Assembly (NCBI RefSeq): GCF_026805325.1 | Contig: NZ_JAPRAT010000035.1 | Span: 1 to 41,786, forward strand | Direction of reading: 5' to 3' | DNA: 41,786 nt | From: Natronobacillus azotifigens | GTDB taxonomy: Bacteria > Bacillota > Bacilli > Bacillales > Amphibacillaceae | In this document: positions 24,827 through 33,935 of the stretch, in pieces | Numbering within the stretch: position 1 is the stretch's first letter | Layout of the letters: each line of letters starts with the position of its first letter | Program-made: the position numbers and the translations under genes | The notes under the pieces: model-generated | Seen by the model: only the letters and a program-made list of their open reading frames with translations | Database searches by the model: none | Told to the model about the DNA's origin: nothing

Positions 24827-25577
24827 GAGGCACCCCGCTTAATACTGCTTGCGTCTTCATAATATCTTGATAGAACCTTTGCTGAGTTTGATCACCTTTA
24901 TTTAATTGGGTATAAACTTGACCATCTTTAATAAAGACAACGCGTTTTGAAAAGCTAGCTGCTGTCATATCATGTGTGACCATGACAATCGTTGCTTTAC
25001 GTTGTTGATTAAGATCACTCAATAGGTTTAATAAATCAGCTGCAGCTTTTGAATCCAGAGCGCCGGTCGGTTCATCTGCAAATATAATAGAGGGTTGGTG
25101 AATAAAGGCGCGAGCTGCTGATGTACGCTGTTTTTGACCACCTGAAATTTGGTTAGGGTAATGATTGGAAATTTCTTTTAAACCAAGCTGATTTGCTAGT
25201 GTATCAAATTTTGCTTGTGCTTGTTTTTTTGAAAATCCAGCAATTGACAAAGGTAAAAGGATATTTTCTTTTACGGTTAACGTATCAAGTAAATGATAAT
25301 CTTGAAAAATAAAACCGAGATGTAGTTTGCGAAATGTGGCAAGTTGTTTTTCTTTTAATTTTGTCATATCTTGATCTTCTATTTGTAAAGCTCCACTTGT
25401 CAATTTGTCTATTGATGAGAGCACATTTAATAAGGTTGTTTTCCCTGAGCCGGATGCCCCCATAATACTAAGGAATTCTCCCTCTTCTATGGCTAGATCT
25501 ATCCCTTTTAATACCTCTTGTCTATTGAATTTATTCCCATAAGCTTTATGGATCTTTTCTGCTTTTAATATCGTCAA
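24816..25577 (-). CDS. bceA: BceA-type ABC transporter ATP-binding protein
   Basis: A 253-residue ATPase with Walker [10 protein letters not shown] (about 40-48), Q-loop [14 protein letters not shown], signature SGGQKQR (about 145), Walker [13 protein letters not shown] and switch VTHDM. Starts at TTG (25577), 9 bases after AGGAG; the family N-terminus (MxILKAxxIxKxYG) agrees. It powers BceB, and the pair lies just downstream of the kinase/regulator pair bceRS, with a 100-base gap holding the predicted BceR site. Confidence 0.92.
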   Translation of the reverse strand: MTILKAEKIHKAYGNKFNRQEVLKGIDLAIEEGEFLSIMGASGSGKTTLLNVLSSIDKLTSGALQIEDQDMTKLKEKQLATFRKLHLGFIFQDYHLLDTLTVKENILLPLSIAGFSKKQAQAKFDTLANQLGLKEISNHYPNQISGGQKQRTSAARAFIHQPSIIFADEPTGALDSKAAADLLNLLSDLNQQRKATIVMVTHDMTAASFSKRVVFIKDGQVYTQLNKGDQTQQRFYQDIMKTQAVLSGVPHEH

Positions 25578-25662
25578 TTTACTACACTCCTTTATGTGAT
25601 CTTAATTAAAGTATAAACTTATACGAAAAGTCATGCGTTTGAATTGACTAACAAAAACGACA

Positions 25663-25690
25663 AAGCATGTGACATCTTTGTCACATGCTT
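25663..25690 (-). promoter_or_regulatory. Palindrome: likely BceR site and possible bceRS terminator
   Basis: A perfect 12-bp inverted repeat with 4-base centre (arm AAGCATGTGACA, 25663-25674 and 25679-25690). Its core TGACA-N4-TGTCA fits the TNACA-N4-TGTNA pattern I recall for BceR-like regulators, and it lies upstream of bceA. It includes the bceS stop codon. On the minus strand the hairpin is followed by TTTGTCGTTTTTG, so the same sequence could also terminate bceRS transcription. Confidence 0.7.
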
Positions 25691-26667
25691 GATAGCTCCA
25701 TAAACGCATTTCGATTAGGAAGAGTTAGCGTGAAATCCGTTCCAACCCCCAATGTTGAGTTAACATCAATCGTTATTTGGAGAGAGGAAGCAACTTTTCT
25801 AGCTAAGTATAGCCCCATTCCTGTGGAGGCTTGGTTATTGTGGGTTGAGGTTGAAGTAAAGCCTTTATCAAAGATTCTTGGTAAATCTTGTGTAGCGATA
25901 CCTTGACCGTAATCTTGGATAGAAAGCTTCTTATGTTGAGCTTCTTCATACCATTTGATCTCAATTGTGGATTCATTACTATATTTTATTGCATTAATAA
26001 TTATTTGTCGGATAATAAAGGCCAACCATTTCCCATCACTCATAACTTCTGAATTGTTGAGGTCTAAATCAAATCCAATCTTTTTTTGCTGACACCATGT
26101 ATAGAGTGGTTTGATTTCTTCTGTTAAAAGAGAAGATAGATCAACGGTTTCAATGTATAAATCATTTTCAATAGCAGGCATGCGCCTTATATGTAGCTGT
26201 TGATCAAGCAATAAGTGTAGTCGCAACCACTCATAATGTAAGCTCTGCTTAAGAGATCGATCATTAACACGATCTATGACAAGTTGAAGGGCCGTTAAAG
26301 GTGTCTTCACTTCATGAATCCATGCTAATAATTGATCTTTTTCTTGTTCTATTTCCATGTGATTTATTGATAAGTGCTGTTCATATTGATTTGAAATAGT
26401 TGTTAAGTAATCTGTAACAATTGCTTGAAACGGGCTTACTGGATAATGGTCATCGTTGTGCTCTTCTAATTTTTTATAGAAACGGCTTTCTCGGTGATAA
26501 CGGACAATGATAAATAGGACCAAAAAAATAAAAGATAGTAAAACGAGATAGGAGATGCCTGCTAAAGAAAGTGTCGGATCAACCAATGCGATTAGTATAC
26601 TCAGCAATTGTAATCCGACAATAAATGTGATCCAACTGATTCGTTCTTGTAAATAGGTTTTAAACAT
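25681..26667 (-). CDS. bceS: BceS-type intramembrane-sensing histidine kinase
   Basis: A 328-residue kinase. Two membrane segments near the N-terminus (ISWITFIVGLQLLSILIALV and SYLVLLSFIFLVLFIIV) are separated by only about 10 residues, so it has no extracellular sensor and must read the state of the transporter BceAB. The phosphorylated residue is His118 in WIHEVKTPLTALQL. The ATPase domain has the N box FIIRQIIINAIKYSN, the G1 box IQDYGQGI and G2 GMGLYLARKV. ATG at 26667 is chosen since GAGGAG lies 7 bases before it. It overlaps bceR by 8 bases. Confidence 0.92.
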   Translation of the reverse strand: MFKTYLQERISWITFIVGLQLLSILIALVDPTLSLAGISYLVLLSFIFLVLFIIVRYHRESRFYKKLEEHNDDHYPVSPFQAIVTDYLTTISNQYEQHLSINHMEIEQEKDQLLAWIHEVKTPLTALQLVIDRVNDRSLKQSLHYEWLRLHLLLDQQLHIRRMPAIENDLYIETVDLSSLLTEEIKPLYTWCQQKKIGFDLDLNNSEVMSDGKWLAFIIRQIIINAIKYSNESTIEIKWYEEAQHKKLSIQDYGQGIATQDLPRIFDKGFTSTSTHNNQASTGMGLYLARKVASSLQITIDVNSTLGVGTDFTLTLPNRNAFMELSSM

Positions 26668-27355
26668 AATCATTCTCCTCAGCTAAAGCTATATAACCCT
26701 GTCCTATTTTTGTCTCAATAAACTGATCAAGCGCAATCACTTCAAGTTTAGATCTTAATCGATTAACATTTACGGTTAACGTATTATCACTAATAAATCG
26801 ACTATCTTTCCATAACATTTCCATTAATTGATCGCGACTGACAATTTTGTTTTTTTTACTAAGTAAGGCTTGTAAAATAAACGCTTCGTTTTTCGTTAGT
26901 TCGATAGAGTTTTCGTTGGTTTCAATAGTGTTTCTTTCAAAGTCAATCGTAGCCCCATGCCATGTTTTTATATGATTCGTTTCTGCATTATAATTATAAA
27001 CACGTCGAAGTATTGCTTGAATTTTTGCAATTAACACATCAAAATGAAAAGGTTTTTGAATGTAATCATCTGCTCCAAGCTGCATCGACATCACCATATC
27101 CGTTGGGTGATCGCGTGACGATAGAAAGATAATTGGCACTTTAGAGTGCGTGCGAATCATTCGGCACCAATGAAATCCATCAAATTGTGGTAATTGGATA
27201 TCGATAATAACAAGGTCTGGATTGACATTAGTAAAACGATCCATCACTTGATGGAAGTCCTCAACGGTGTGTACATCATAATTCCAAGTCGATAAGCGCT
27301 CTTTAATTTCTTGACATAAAGTAAAATCATCTTCTATTAATAAGATTTTTAACAC
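26660..27355 (-). CDS. bceR: BceR-type response regulator (OmpR family)
   Basis: A 231-residue DNA-binding regulator. The receiver has acidic Asp9/Asp10, phosphoacceptor Asp52 in VIIDIQLPQFDGF, and conserved Ser and Lys in FLSSRDHP and DDYIQKPFHFD. The last family motifs and the C-terminal winged helix (ELTKNEAFILQALLSKK...DNTLTVNVNRLRSKLE) closely resemble B. subtilis BceR. Start: the frame opens with GTG at 27367, but GTG at 27355 gives MLKILLIEDD, matching the family, with GGTGA upstream; this choice is tentative. It heads a four-gene minus-strand module, bceRSAB. Confidence 0.9.
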   Translation of the reverse strand: MLKILLIEDDFTLCQEIKERLSTWNYDVHTVEDFHQVMDRFTNVNPDLVIIDIQLPQFDGFHWCRMIRTHSKVPIIFLSSRDHPTDMVMSMQLGADDYIQKPFHFDVLIAKIQAILRRVYNYNAETNHIKTWHGATIDFERNTIETNENSIELTKNEAFILQALLSKKNKIVSRDQLMEMLWKDSRFISDNTLTVNVNRLRSKLEVIALDQFIETKIGQGYIALAEENDYV

Positions 27356-27413
27356 GATTTTCACCACACATTCCCATTAACAATTTTCTTATATTGTAAC
27401 GAAAGATAGCTAA

Positions 27414-27578
27414 ACTAGCTATTGTTTTATCACAACTATCAAGAGAACTATTAGTTTTACATTAGCTGTAGAAGAGGTGAAAGGTTATTGGTTAGAAGAA
27501 ATACCTTATTCGTTCACTCCCTTGTCATTTTCACTGAATGAAGTGATCACTATCTATCAAATGATCAAGTATAGTTAA
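27414..27578 (+). pseudogene. Possible 3' remnant of a coding region
   Basis: An open frame without a start codon encodes about 54 residues ending VKGYWLEEIPYSF...NEVITIYQMIKYS and a TAA at 27576. The composition looks protein-like, but no family was recognised and no ribosome binding site is present. It lies between divergent bceR and aldA. It may simply be chance. Confidence 0.25.
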
Positions 27579-27645
27579 ATTCATTCCCCCTTTACTCTGT
27601 TATACCAGGTAATTTAGTCGTCTTCTCCTTATACGTATACAAGAA

Positions 27646-27710
27646 AATCCTCCGAATGTTTAACCCAACCAAACAAGTGGTAAAGAATTGGTAACGAAAA
27701 AAGGAGGATT
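27646..27710 (+). promoter_or_regulatory. aldA leader with anti-Shine-Dalgarno sequence
   Basis: AATCCTCC at 27646-27653 is perfectly complementary to GGAGGATT at 27703-27710, the ribosome binding site of the aldehyde dehydrogenase. Pairing would hide the site in an 8-bp stem with a 49-base loop. A 10-bp palindrome TATACGTATA lies just upstream at 27630-27639. Whether the leader is transcribed from far enough upstream is not known. Confidence 0.4.
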
Positions 27711-27714
27711 ATAC

Positions 27715-29160
27715 ATGGAAACACACAAGCTTTATATTAATGGTCAATTTGTACAGTCAGAAGCTACGGAAACAATTGATGTGATCAATCCTGCGACGGA
27801 AGAAGTTATTTCTAAGATAGCAAAAGCAACGGAAAACGATGTGAACAAAGCCGTTGAAGCTGCGAATAGTGCCCAAAGAGAATGGGAATTACGCCCTCCG
27901 ATAGAGCGTGGAGAGATTGTGAGAGAACTAGGGAATGAAATGGAAGCCTATTTTGAAACGTTTGTTCAATTATTGCAAGAAGAGCAAGGAAAAGCCTATG
28001 ATTTAGCAAAAGGGGAAGTAGAATTAGCGATCGATTATTTCAAGTATATGTCGGAGTGGGCGAGAAGAATAGAAGGGGAGGTTATTCCGAGTGATCGACC
28101 TAATGAGAATATCTTTCTATACAAAAAACCAATCGGTGTTGTAGCCGGAATTGTGCCTTGGAATTTCCCTGTGTTTATTTTGGCGCGTAAAGTTGCCACC
28201 GCACTGGTTACCGGATGTAGTATTGTATTAAAGCCGAGTCAGCAAACCCCTAACACGGCGTACTTTTTCTCGAAAATGCTTGATGATATGAATATTGTCC
28301 CAGCGGGTGTTTACAACTATGTTACCGGGACAGGATCAACGGTAGGAAATCAACTATCTTCTCATGCTGATGTTGATTTAGTATCAATTACTGGAAGTAT
28401 TGGTGCAGGTACAAAAGTAATGGAAGCAGCTGCAAAAAACATCACAAAAGTGAATTTAGAGTTAGGCGGGAAAGCGCCAGCAATCGTAACGGAAAATGCC
28501 GACTTAGACTTAGCTGTTGAAAATATTAAGACATCACGTTTATTAAACAATGGACAAGCATGTACCAATGCAGAACGTGTGTATGTGCAAGAATCGGTTG
28601 CCGATACGTTTGTGGAAAAGTTAAAAGAAGCATTTGCCGATGTGACTGCAGACAAGCCGATGAAAAATAAAGATGCGGACATTGGCCCGCTCATTAATGA
28701 AGAACGATTGGAAGAAGTCGATCAGATGGTGCAAGATGCAGTAGAAGCAGGAGCGGAGTTAGTTGCAGGAGGCAATCCAGTAGAAGGAAAGTCCTATGGT
28801 TATTTCTATCAACCAACGATTTTAACAAAAGTAGAACAAGATATGGACATCATTCAAGACGAGATATTCGGGCCAGTCATTCCAGTGATGACGTACAAAA
28901 CGTTAGACGAAGCAATAGAATTAGGTAATGACACGGAATATGGACTATCATCTTCTGTTTACACCAATGATCTAAACGAAGCGATGAAAGTAGTGAACCA
29001 ATTAAAATTTGGCGAAACATTTATTAATCGCGAAAATATGGAAGCTGTTCAAGGTTATCATGCCGGAATGCGTAAATCAGGGTTAGGTGGTACGGATGGT
29101 AAACATGGCGTAGAAGACTTCCTTGTCACGCAAGTTGTTTATATGGAGTATAAGCAGTAG
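27715..29160 (+). CDS. aldA: Aldehyde dehydrogenase, AldA (lactaldehyde/glycolaldehyde) type
   Basis: A 481-residue NAD-dependent dehydrogenase, close in length to E. coli AldA (479). Catalytic Cys283 is in NNGQACTNAERVYV, general base Glu249 in NLELGGKAP, and Asn150 in IVPWNFPVF. The C-terminal stretch FINRENMEAVQGYHAGMRKSGLGG...GVEDFLVTQVVY is characteristic of the AldA branch. It probably oxidises lactaldehyde, glycolaldehyde or similar small aldehydes in the cytosol. ATG at 27715 follows AAAAAAGGAGGATTATAC; the frame from TTG at 27688 is not used. Single gene with its own terminator. Confidence 0.9.
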   Translation: METHKLYINGQFVQSEATETIDVINPATEEVISKIAKATENDVNKAVEAANSAQREWELRPPIERGEIVRELGNEMEAYFETFVQLLQEEQGKAYDLAKGEVELAIDYFKYMSEWARRIEGEVIPSDRPNENIFLYKKPIGVVAGIVPWNFPVFILARKVATALVTGCSIVLKPSQQTPNTAYFFSKMLDDMNIVPAGVYNYVTGTGSTVGNQLSSHADVDLVSITGSIGAGTKVMEAAAKNITKVNLELGGKAPAIVTENADLDLAVENIKTSRLLNNGQACTNAERVYVQESVADTFVEKLKEAFADVTADKPMKNKDADIGPLINEERLEEVDQMVQDAVEAGAELVAGGNPVEGKSYGYFYQPTILTKVEQDMDIIQDEIFGPVIPVMTYKTLDEAIELGNDTEYGLSSSVYTNDLNEAMKVVNQLKFGETFINRENMEAVQGYHAGMRKSGLGGTDGKHGVEDFLVTQVVYMEYKQ

Positions 29161-29202
29161 AGAAAATAAAAAGTATTCTTGTAAGGGTATTAATGATAGA
29201 GT

Positions 29203-29238
29203 TAAGGCACTGTTCCTCTACAGTGCCTTATTTTTTTC
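29203..29238 (+). terminator. Strong intrinsic terminator after aldA
   Basis: TAAGGCACTG (29203-29212) pairs perfectly with CAGTGCCTTA (29221-29230) with an 8-base loop, followed by seven Ts and a C. Located 43 bases after the aldA stop. Confidence 0.92.
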
Positions 29239-29239
29239 T

Positions 29240-30050
29240 TTTTATAGGTAAGCGTATACTTTCTGTTTATTATATAAGTACAGTTATTCTCCTAGTTTCA
29301 TATATGCAAAGCTCACGGGAAATCACCTTCATTAAATTAACGCAACCTGTTTACTGATTAAATAGCTATTTACATAACATTATAACAACCGGTTGGAATG
29401 GATAAGTTGCATGCGGGATTAAGAAAAACGACATATACAGAGGAATACTTTTATTTGGTAATTTCGTAAAACATTAAACCGTTTGAGTATTGCGGACAGT
29501 TTGAGTCAGTAATTGAGGAATGGTGAACCACTACAAATCTTTCGCTATAAATAGTGTAAATACCGTTGTCCGCGTTTTGAGGAACAATCGCAGGCCTGCA
29601 ATAAATAATGCCAATAGGCACACCTGCTCAAATATGATAACACGGTCAATCCGATTCTAAGCATTCGCTGGTGAGGCCCCGCCCTCTCCCAGCAAATGCA
29701 AAGAATCGGGCGTTACAGTCAATGGCAAGCTTCTCCGCTGTGGCTCTGACTCTGTTTTTTAATAAGCTTGTTTACTATCAGTGTCTCTCGACCTCGCAAA
29801 TGATGGCCTTATTCTCCGCAATCGATAGCTTAAAACTACGCAGAAGTGGCTCAATTTAAATGCAATAACCATCGTTATTCCTTGTTAAACCTTGAACGGA
29901 TATTCTGAATCAAAAATGAAGGAAAGTAAAACCCATAGCTCTAATTGGATTAAGGGCTTATACTACCTATCAAAAACTATACTAAAGTGTAAACATAGGT
30001 ATAGAGTTTTACCAAAAATAAATCGTAATGAATAGAAGCATTTGTGTTTT
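29240..30050. other. Long region without recognised gene, with a GC-rich hairpin
   Basis: No convincing gene. A 23-codon ORF at 29398-29469 (MDKLHAGLRKTTYTEEYFYL plus three residues) may be a remnant. The part 29480-29870 is richer in GC than its surroundings and contains a long imperfect hairpin at 29651-29709. CCGATTCT/AGAATCGG, GCATT/AATGC, GCTGG/CCAGC and an inner GAGG/CCTC stack with symmetric internal loops. Small open frames here (for example 29671-29859 plus) lack ribosome binding sites. It might be a structured RNA or the remains of an insertion sequence; neither is shown. Confidence 0.4.
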
Positions 30051-30055
30051 CTGGG

Positions 30056-30479
30056 TTAATTGACCCACGGCCACTCGAATGAATGCTTGTACTTGGTAAA
30101 TAAAACCGATATCTCAGTTTCCTCATAATTATAATTTGAATCAATTGGTCCAACGATGACAGCATAAGAAAGTCCGCTCTCTAACTTTGTTGGAATCTTC
30201 GCACTAGTAGAAAAATCTATTTTAGTGTAATCATACATATCAGGAAATATGTAATACTTAAATTCTTGTGGTACATACATTCATTTTAACCTCCTCAAAA
30301 TATCTTATATGGGGATGATGATTTGGTATAAATTGAACATGGAAATATGTTTCGCCATCTATAGGTAGCAAACTGTACCCGTCAATTATTAACGCTGGCT
30401 TAAAATAAATTTTATTAAATATTAATATTGTCAAACCAATAATGAGAATAGAGATTATAGTTAATACTGTTTTTTTCAT
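30056..30479 (-). pseudogene. Small membrane-anchored protein, frameshifted by a 4-bp duplication
   Basis: The first frame (30258-30479) starts MKKTVLTIISILIIGLTILI, a membrane anchor or signal, followed by PALIIDGYSLLPIDGETYFH...EEVKMNV and then runs into a stop. The second frame (30056-30280) continues VPQEFKYYIFPDMYDYTKID...KHSFEWPWVN. At the join the minus strand has TGTA twice in tandem (30272-30279); removing one copy fuses the frames as KMNVPQEFKYY, one protein of about 140 residues. Alternatively the second frame has its own GAGGAGG site nine bases before an ATG at 30280, so two overlapping products are conceivable. Function unknown. Confidence 0.6.
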
Positions 30480-30637
30480 TTTAAAATCCTTTCTTTTTTA
30501 AATCATTATATGATAAATATCAGTTTCTTAAAATATAAAAACATTTTTTTCAAAAAAATTAAAATATATGTATTTTTTATGTAAAAAATGTTACTATACT
30601 CATGTAATGAAAAAACAATTATTAGGAGGTAATTACA

Positions 30638-31941
30638 ATGCAGTCAATCTCTAAAGAATCGATAATGAAAAGGTATTTAAAACGAAAACTTTAACGGTCT
30701 TATTGCTATTATCATTTTCTAATGTGCTTTCAGCTTCTGAAGTTGACAACAAAATTGAATTACAGGCTAAAGAACAAATATTAAAATCTTTAGAACAATA
30801 TTCTACAAAAATTACTACAGATTTAGAAATTTTGGAAGAAGTTTTAGAAAAAGAATTTACTCGTTTTTCTGAAAATAATACAGGTACACTAAATTCGAGA
30901 AATAAATCAATGTCAAAAAATGAATATATAAAGAAGTCCAAAATCCAAGTTCAAATTTTTGAAGAAATAAATTAAACTGAAATTGTTAACGAAATTATTA
31001 CCTATGATGAATTAAATAATATTGAGATTATTCCACCTAAAGGTCTAATTGAGAAGTTATCTACTGAGGATTACTTTAAAATCCCCTATTCAGTAGTAAT
31101 ATCAACTCCTGAGCATTTAAGTGTTTTTAATTACGATCAATTTTATATTAAAAATTACGATAAGATAAATGTTGATGAAAAAATAAATATTTTGGATTAT
31201 ATTACTTCAAATAATCTAGATGAAGGATTAGATTTCAATTTTGTTGAGAGTGCTGATCCACATTTGCATTTACATCCTGATAATGTTGATTCTGTATCTA
31301 CTCTTTGCATTGCTTGTGTTGGTTATTATAATGCCGGTACTACTAGAACAACTGAATGGGTTAATTTAGTTCCAGTACACGCTATCAAAGGTGTAGATGT
31401 AATGCTAACAGTTAGTAGTTCTTCTACTACAGCATCTAATTATCAAACAAGAACCGCTTATAAAAGCGGAGCTGCTGAAGTAAGCGGAAGTAGTTCCATA
31501 TCTTATGGCAGTAAAACAACTTATCCTGTAAGAACAGGAACTACAGTATCATCGAATGGAGTATGGGCAAGAACACAAGTAGAATTTTTGAATACGCTTT
31601 GGAAACACCATAACGGTAATCAATATAGAACTAAAAGGGCACATCAATGGATCGGAGGAACTAATTGGGGTGCTTCAATAAGAGGTGGCAATGGAGTGTC
31701 TTTCAATTCCGTTTCAGGTTCTATATATCTACCAGGTTCTACTCATACGAGAGAACATATTTCAACCAGAACTAATACTACAGGAGTTAGTTTAACTGCA
31801 TTTGGGACTACACAGTTTATTTCTCATACTATTGGTAGCACAAGGTCTATTACTTGGGATTACACATTTAAACGGGGACATGGATTTAAAGAGTATAAAT
31901 TATATAATACACCAACAATTAATAATCTCACTGCAAGATAA
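30638..31941 (+). pseudogene. Secreted protein gene with a frame break and an in-frame stop
   Basis: ATG at 30638 has a perfect AGGAGGT site 7 bases upstream but its frame ends after 18 codons (MQSISKESIMKRYLKRKL). A shift of -1 at 30676-30682 leads into TKTLTVLLLLSFSNVLSASE, completing an ideal signal peptide. The frame then runs to TAA at 30973 and, without another stop, from 30976 through 31941 in the same phase. The whole would be about 433 residues: signal peptide, a helical acidic region (about residues 40-120), then a Ser/Thr/Tyr/Gly-rich beta-type region containing HLHLHPDN, a CIAC pair and WARTQVEFLNTLWKHHNGN. No family was recognised. Two lesions suggest a decaying gene; the slippery heptamer U UUA AAA leaves programmed frameshifting as an alternative. 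Confidence 0.7.
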
Positions 31942-32131
31942 TATAATAGAGATGAGTTTCGTAGTAAATATTATTACGGAACTCTTCTTGTAAGTTGTAG
32001 CACCCCACAAAAAATCTGTATTATCAATGCCACTTCCCTTCTGTCATCAACTTGAAAATTTTCCTTTTGTTCTAGAAAACCTTTTGCTATGCTATGAATA
32101 GAGTTATCGGTAGGTAGAGGAGTGAAGTGGA

Positions 32132-33262
32132 ATGCGGTCTTATTGGGTTTGGTTCGGTTTGTTAATTGTTACGTGGTCACTAGCTGGATTGTTCAGTGGC
32201 GATATAGAAGGTCTTACCTTTATGGTAGGAAGTGCGCTCTTTTTTGGTTGTTATTTTCTTTCACCATTGCTGGAAAAAAAGCCGTCCTATCATATGTTTT
32301 TATTTATTCTCATGAGCATGATTAGTATCGTAGTGTTTTGGCCGTTACATACGACACAGGTTAATTTCTTTGCTCTCCTAATATTCGGATTAATCGGAGG
32401 AAAAGCTGCCTATCGATTGAAAAACATACACGCAATTCTTATCGGTACGATTCTTTATTTTGGAGCAATTGTTCCATATGTGTATGGGCCGTTAGAATAT
32501 TTGTTATCGATTAGTTTGTATGCGATCTTATTAAGTATTGCATTGACAGCATTTCACCAAACCATTGATCATGAACAAAAATTGGTGGAACAACAAGAAG
32601 CCCTGAGAAGTGAATTTCGCAAGGTGAAAAGGCAGTTGGTCACGAGTGAAGAATTAGTACGCCAAGAAGAACGCGCACAAATTGCTCGAGATATGCATGA
32701 TTCGGTGGGCCATAAACTAACCGCACTGTTAATGCAATTAGAGGTCGCCCAAATGCAAACAACGGATTTGGAATCAAAAGATCGGTTGCTTTTGTTAAAA
32801 GATTTGGCTCAAGAAAGTTTAGCGGATACAAGAACTGCGGTAAAAACATTGAAAAATGATGAGGTTGGTGGATTGTCGGCAGTGATTCAATTGATACGAA
32901 AGTTAGAAGCGGAAAGCAATGTTCGAATTACTTTTTCTGTAAAACAAGGCGCTTTATCTTCGATGCTAACGAACCAACAATCGATCACGGTTTATCGAGC
33001 GGTACAAGAAGCACTAACGAATATTATGCGACATAGTAAATCGCGAGAAGCTAGTGTCGCCTTCAGTGTCCCGACTGGTCGTTATTTTCGGTTTCAGATT
33101 AGTAATCCAGTTGATAAAACCACTTCTTTTCAGGAAGGGTTTGGTTTAACCGCAATGCGTGAGCGAATCGACCAAATATCTGGGAACTTAGAAATAACGC
33201 AGGCGAATGAGGAGTTTCGAATAATTGGCACATTTCCGTTAGCGAAGGGAGAGCAATTGTAA
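32132..33262 (+). CDS. lnrJ: Sensor histidine kinase of the NarL-type, LnrJ-like
   Basis: A 376-residue membrane kinase. The first 140 residues hold about five or six hydrophobic segments; a coiled coil follows (about 145-175). The dimerisation/phosphoacceptor motif is EERAQIARDMHDSVGHKLTALLMQLE with His189 (HisKA_3). The ATPase domain has QEALTNIMRHSKS and GFGLTAMRERIDQISG. ATG at 32132 follows AGAGGAG. The stop overlaps the next gene's start (TAATG). With a NarL-type regulator, an ATPase and two ABC-2 permeases downstream, the set matches B. subtilis lnrJKLMN (yfiJKLMN), which responds to linearmycin-type polyenes; the real inducer here is unknown. Confidence 0.8.
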   Translation: MRSYWVWFGLLIVTWSLAGLFSGDIEGLTFMVGSALFFGCYFLSPLLEKKPSYHMFLFILMSMISIVVFWPLHTTQVNFFALLIFGLIGGKAAYRLKNIHAILIGTILYFGAIVPYVYGPLEYLLSISLYAILLSIALTAFHQTIDHEQKLVEQQEALRSEFRKVKRQLVTSEELVRQEERAQIARDMHDSVGHKLTALLMQLEVAQMQTTDLESKDRLLLLKDLAQESLADTRTAVKTLKNDEVGGLSAVIQLIRKLEAESNVRITFSVKQGALSSMLTNQQSITVYRAVQEALTNIMRHSKSREASVAFSVPTGRYFRFQISNPVDKTTSFQEGFGLTAMRERIDQISGNLEITQANEEFRIIGTFPLAKGEQL

Positions 33263-33894
33263 TGATTTCTATTTTATTAGCTGAAGATCAAGCGCTAGTT
33301 CGGCAAGGATTAAAAATGATGATCGAAACAGATCCAGAACTACGTGTGACGGGTGAAGCGGAAAACGGCAAAGTTGCGATTGATTTGTGTAGAAATAATC
33401 ATTATGATCTTGTCGTTTTAGATATTCGTATGCCAGAAATGACAGGGCTAGAAGCAGCGCGCATCATTCACCAAAACTGGTCAGAACGAAAAATCCTCAT
33501 GTTAACGACATTTAATGATGAATCCTATGCGTTGGAAGCGTTAAAAAACGGAGCGAATGGTTATATGTTAAAAGACGCAGATCCCGCAGAATTGATTCGT
33601 TCGATTCGAAGTTGTTTGGCAGGTGGATTGTCGATAGAAGATCAGGTAGCGGCAAAGGTCATGCCTGCACTGATGCAGAGGCAACCCGAACAGGAGGTTG
33701 ATCCGTCCTTAACGAAACGAGAATTAGAGATTATGCTACGAATTGGTCAAGGATTAAGCAATAAAGAAATTGCAGAACAATTATACTTATCGGTCGGAAC
33801 AATCAAAAATCATATTACGACGATTTTGGATAAATTGGATTTACGTGATCGAACGCAAATTGCGATCTACGCGATCCACCACCATATTGTGTGA
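33262..33894 (+). CDS. lnrK: NarL/FixJ-family response regulator, LnrK-like
   Basis: A 210-residue regulator. The receiver has Glu8/Asp9, phosphoacceptor Asp54 in VVLDIRMPEMTG, Thr near 82 (MLTTFND) and Lys near 104 (YMLKDADP). The C-terminal LuxR helix-turn-helix reads LTKRELEIMLRIGQGLSNKEIAEQLYLSVGTIKNHITTILDKL. One-base overlap with the kinase gene implies coupled synthesis. A terminator separates it from the ABC genes, so it probably activates a distinct promoter in front of lnrL. Confidence 0.85.
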   Translation: MISILLAEDQALVRQGLKMMIETDPELRVTGEAENGKVAIDLCRNNHYDLVVLDIRMPEMTGLEAARIIHQNWSERKILMLTTFNDESYALEALKNGANGYMLKDADPAELIRSIRSCLAGGLSIEDQVAAKVMPALMQRQPEQEVDPSLTKRELEIMLRIGQGLSNKEIAEQLYLSVGTIKNHITTILDKLDLRDRTQIAIYAIHHHIV

Positions 33895-33935
33895 ATATGA
33901 CTAAGGTCATGTTCCAAACCATAAGTAATGACTCC

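Noticed and set aside
29671..29859. 62-residue plus-strand ORF in the GC-rich island
   Set aside because: No ribosome binding site, overlaps the stacked hairpin and looks like chance or antisense to an element remnant.
31192..31941. Independent 249-residue gene with TTG start
   Set aside because: The same frame is open back to 30976 without a ribosome binding site at the TTG; it is the 3' part of the broken secreted-protein gene.
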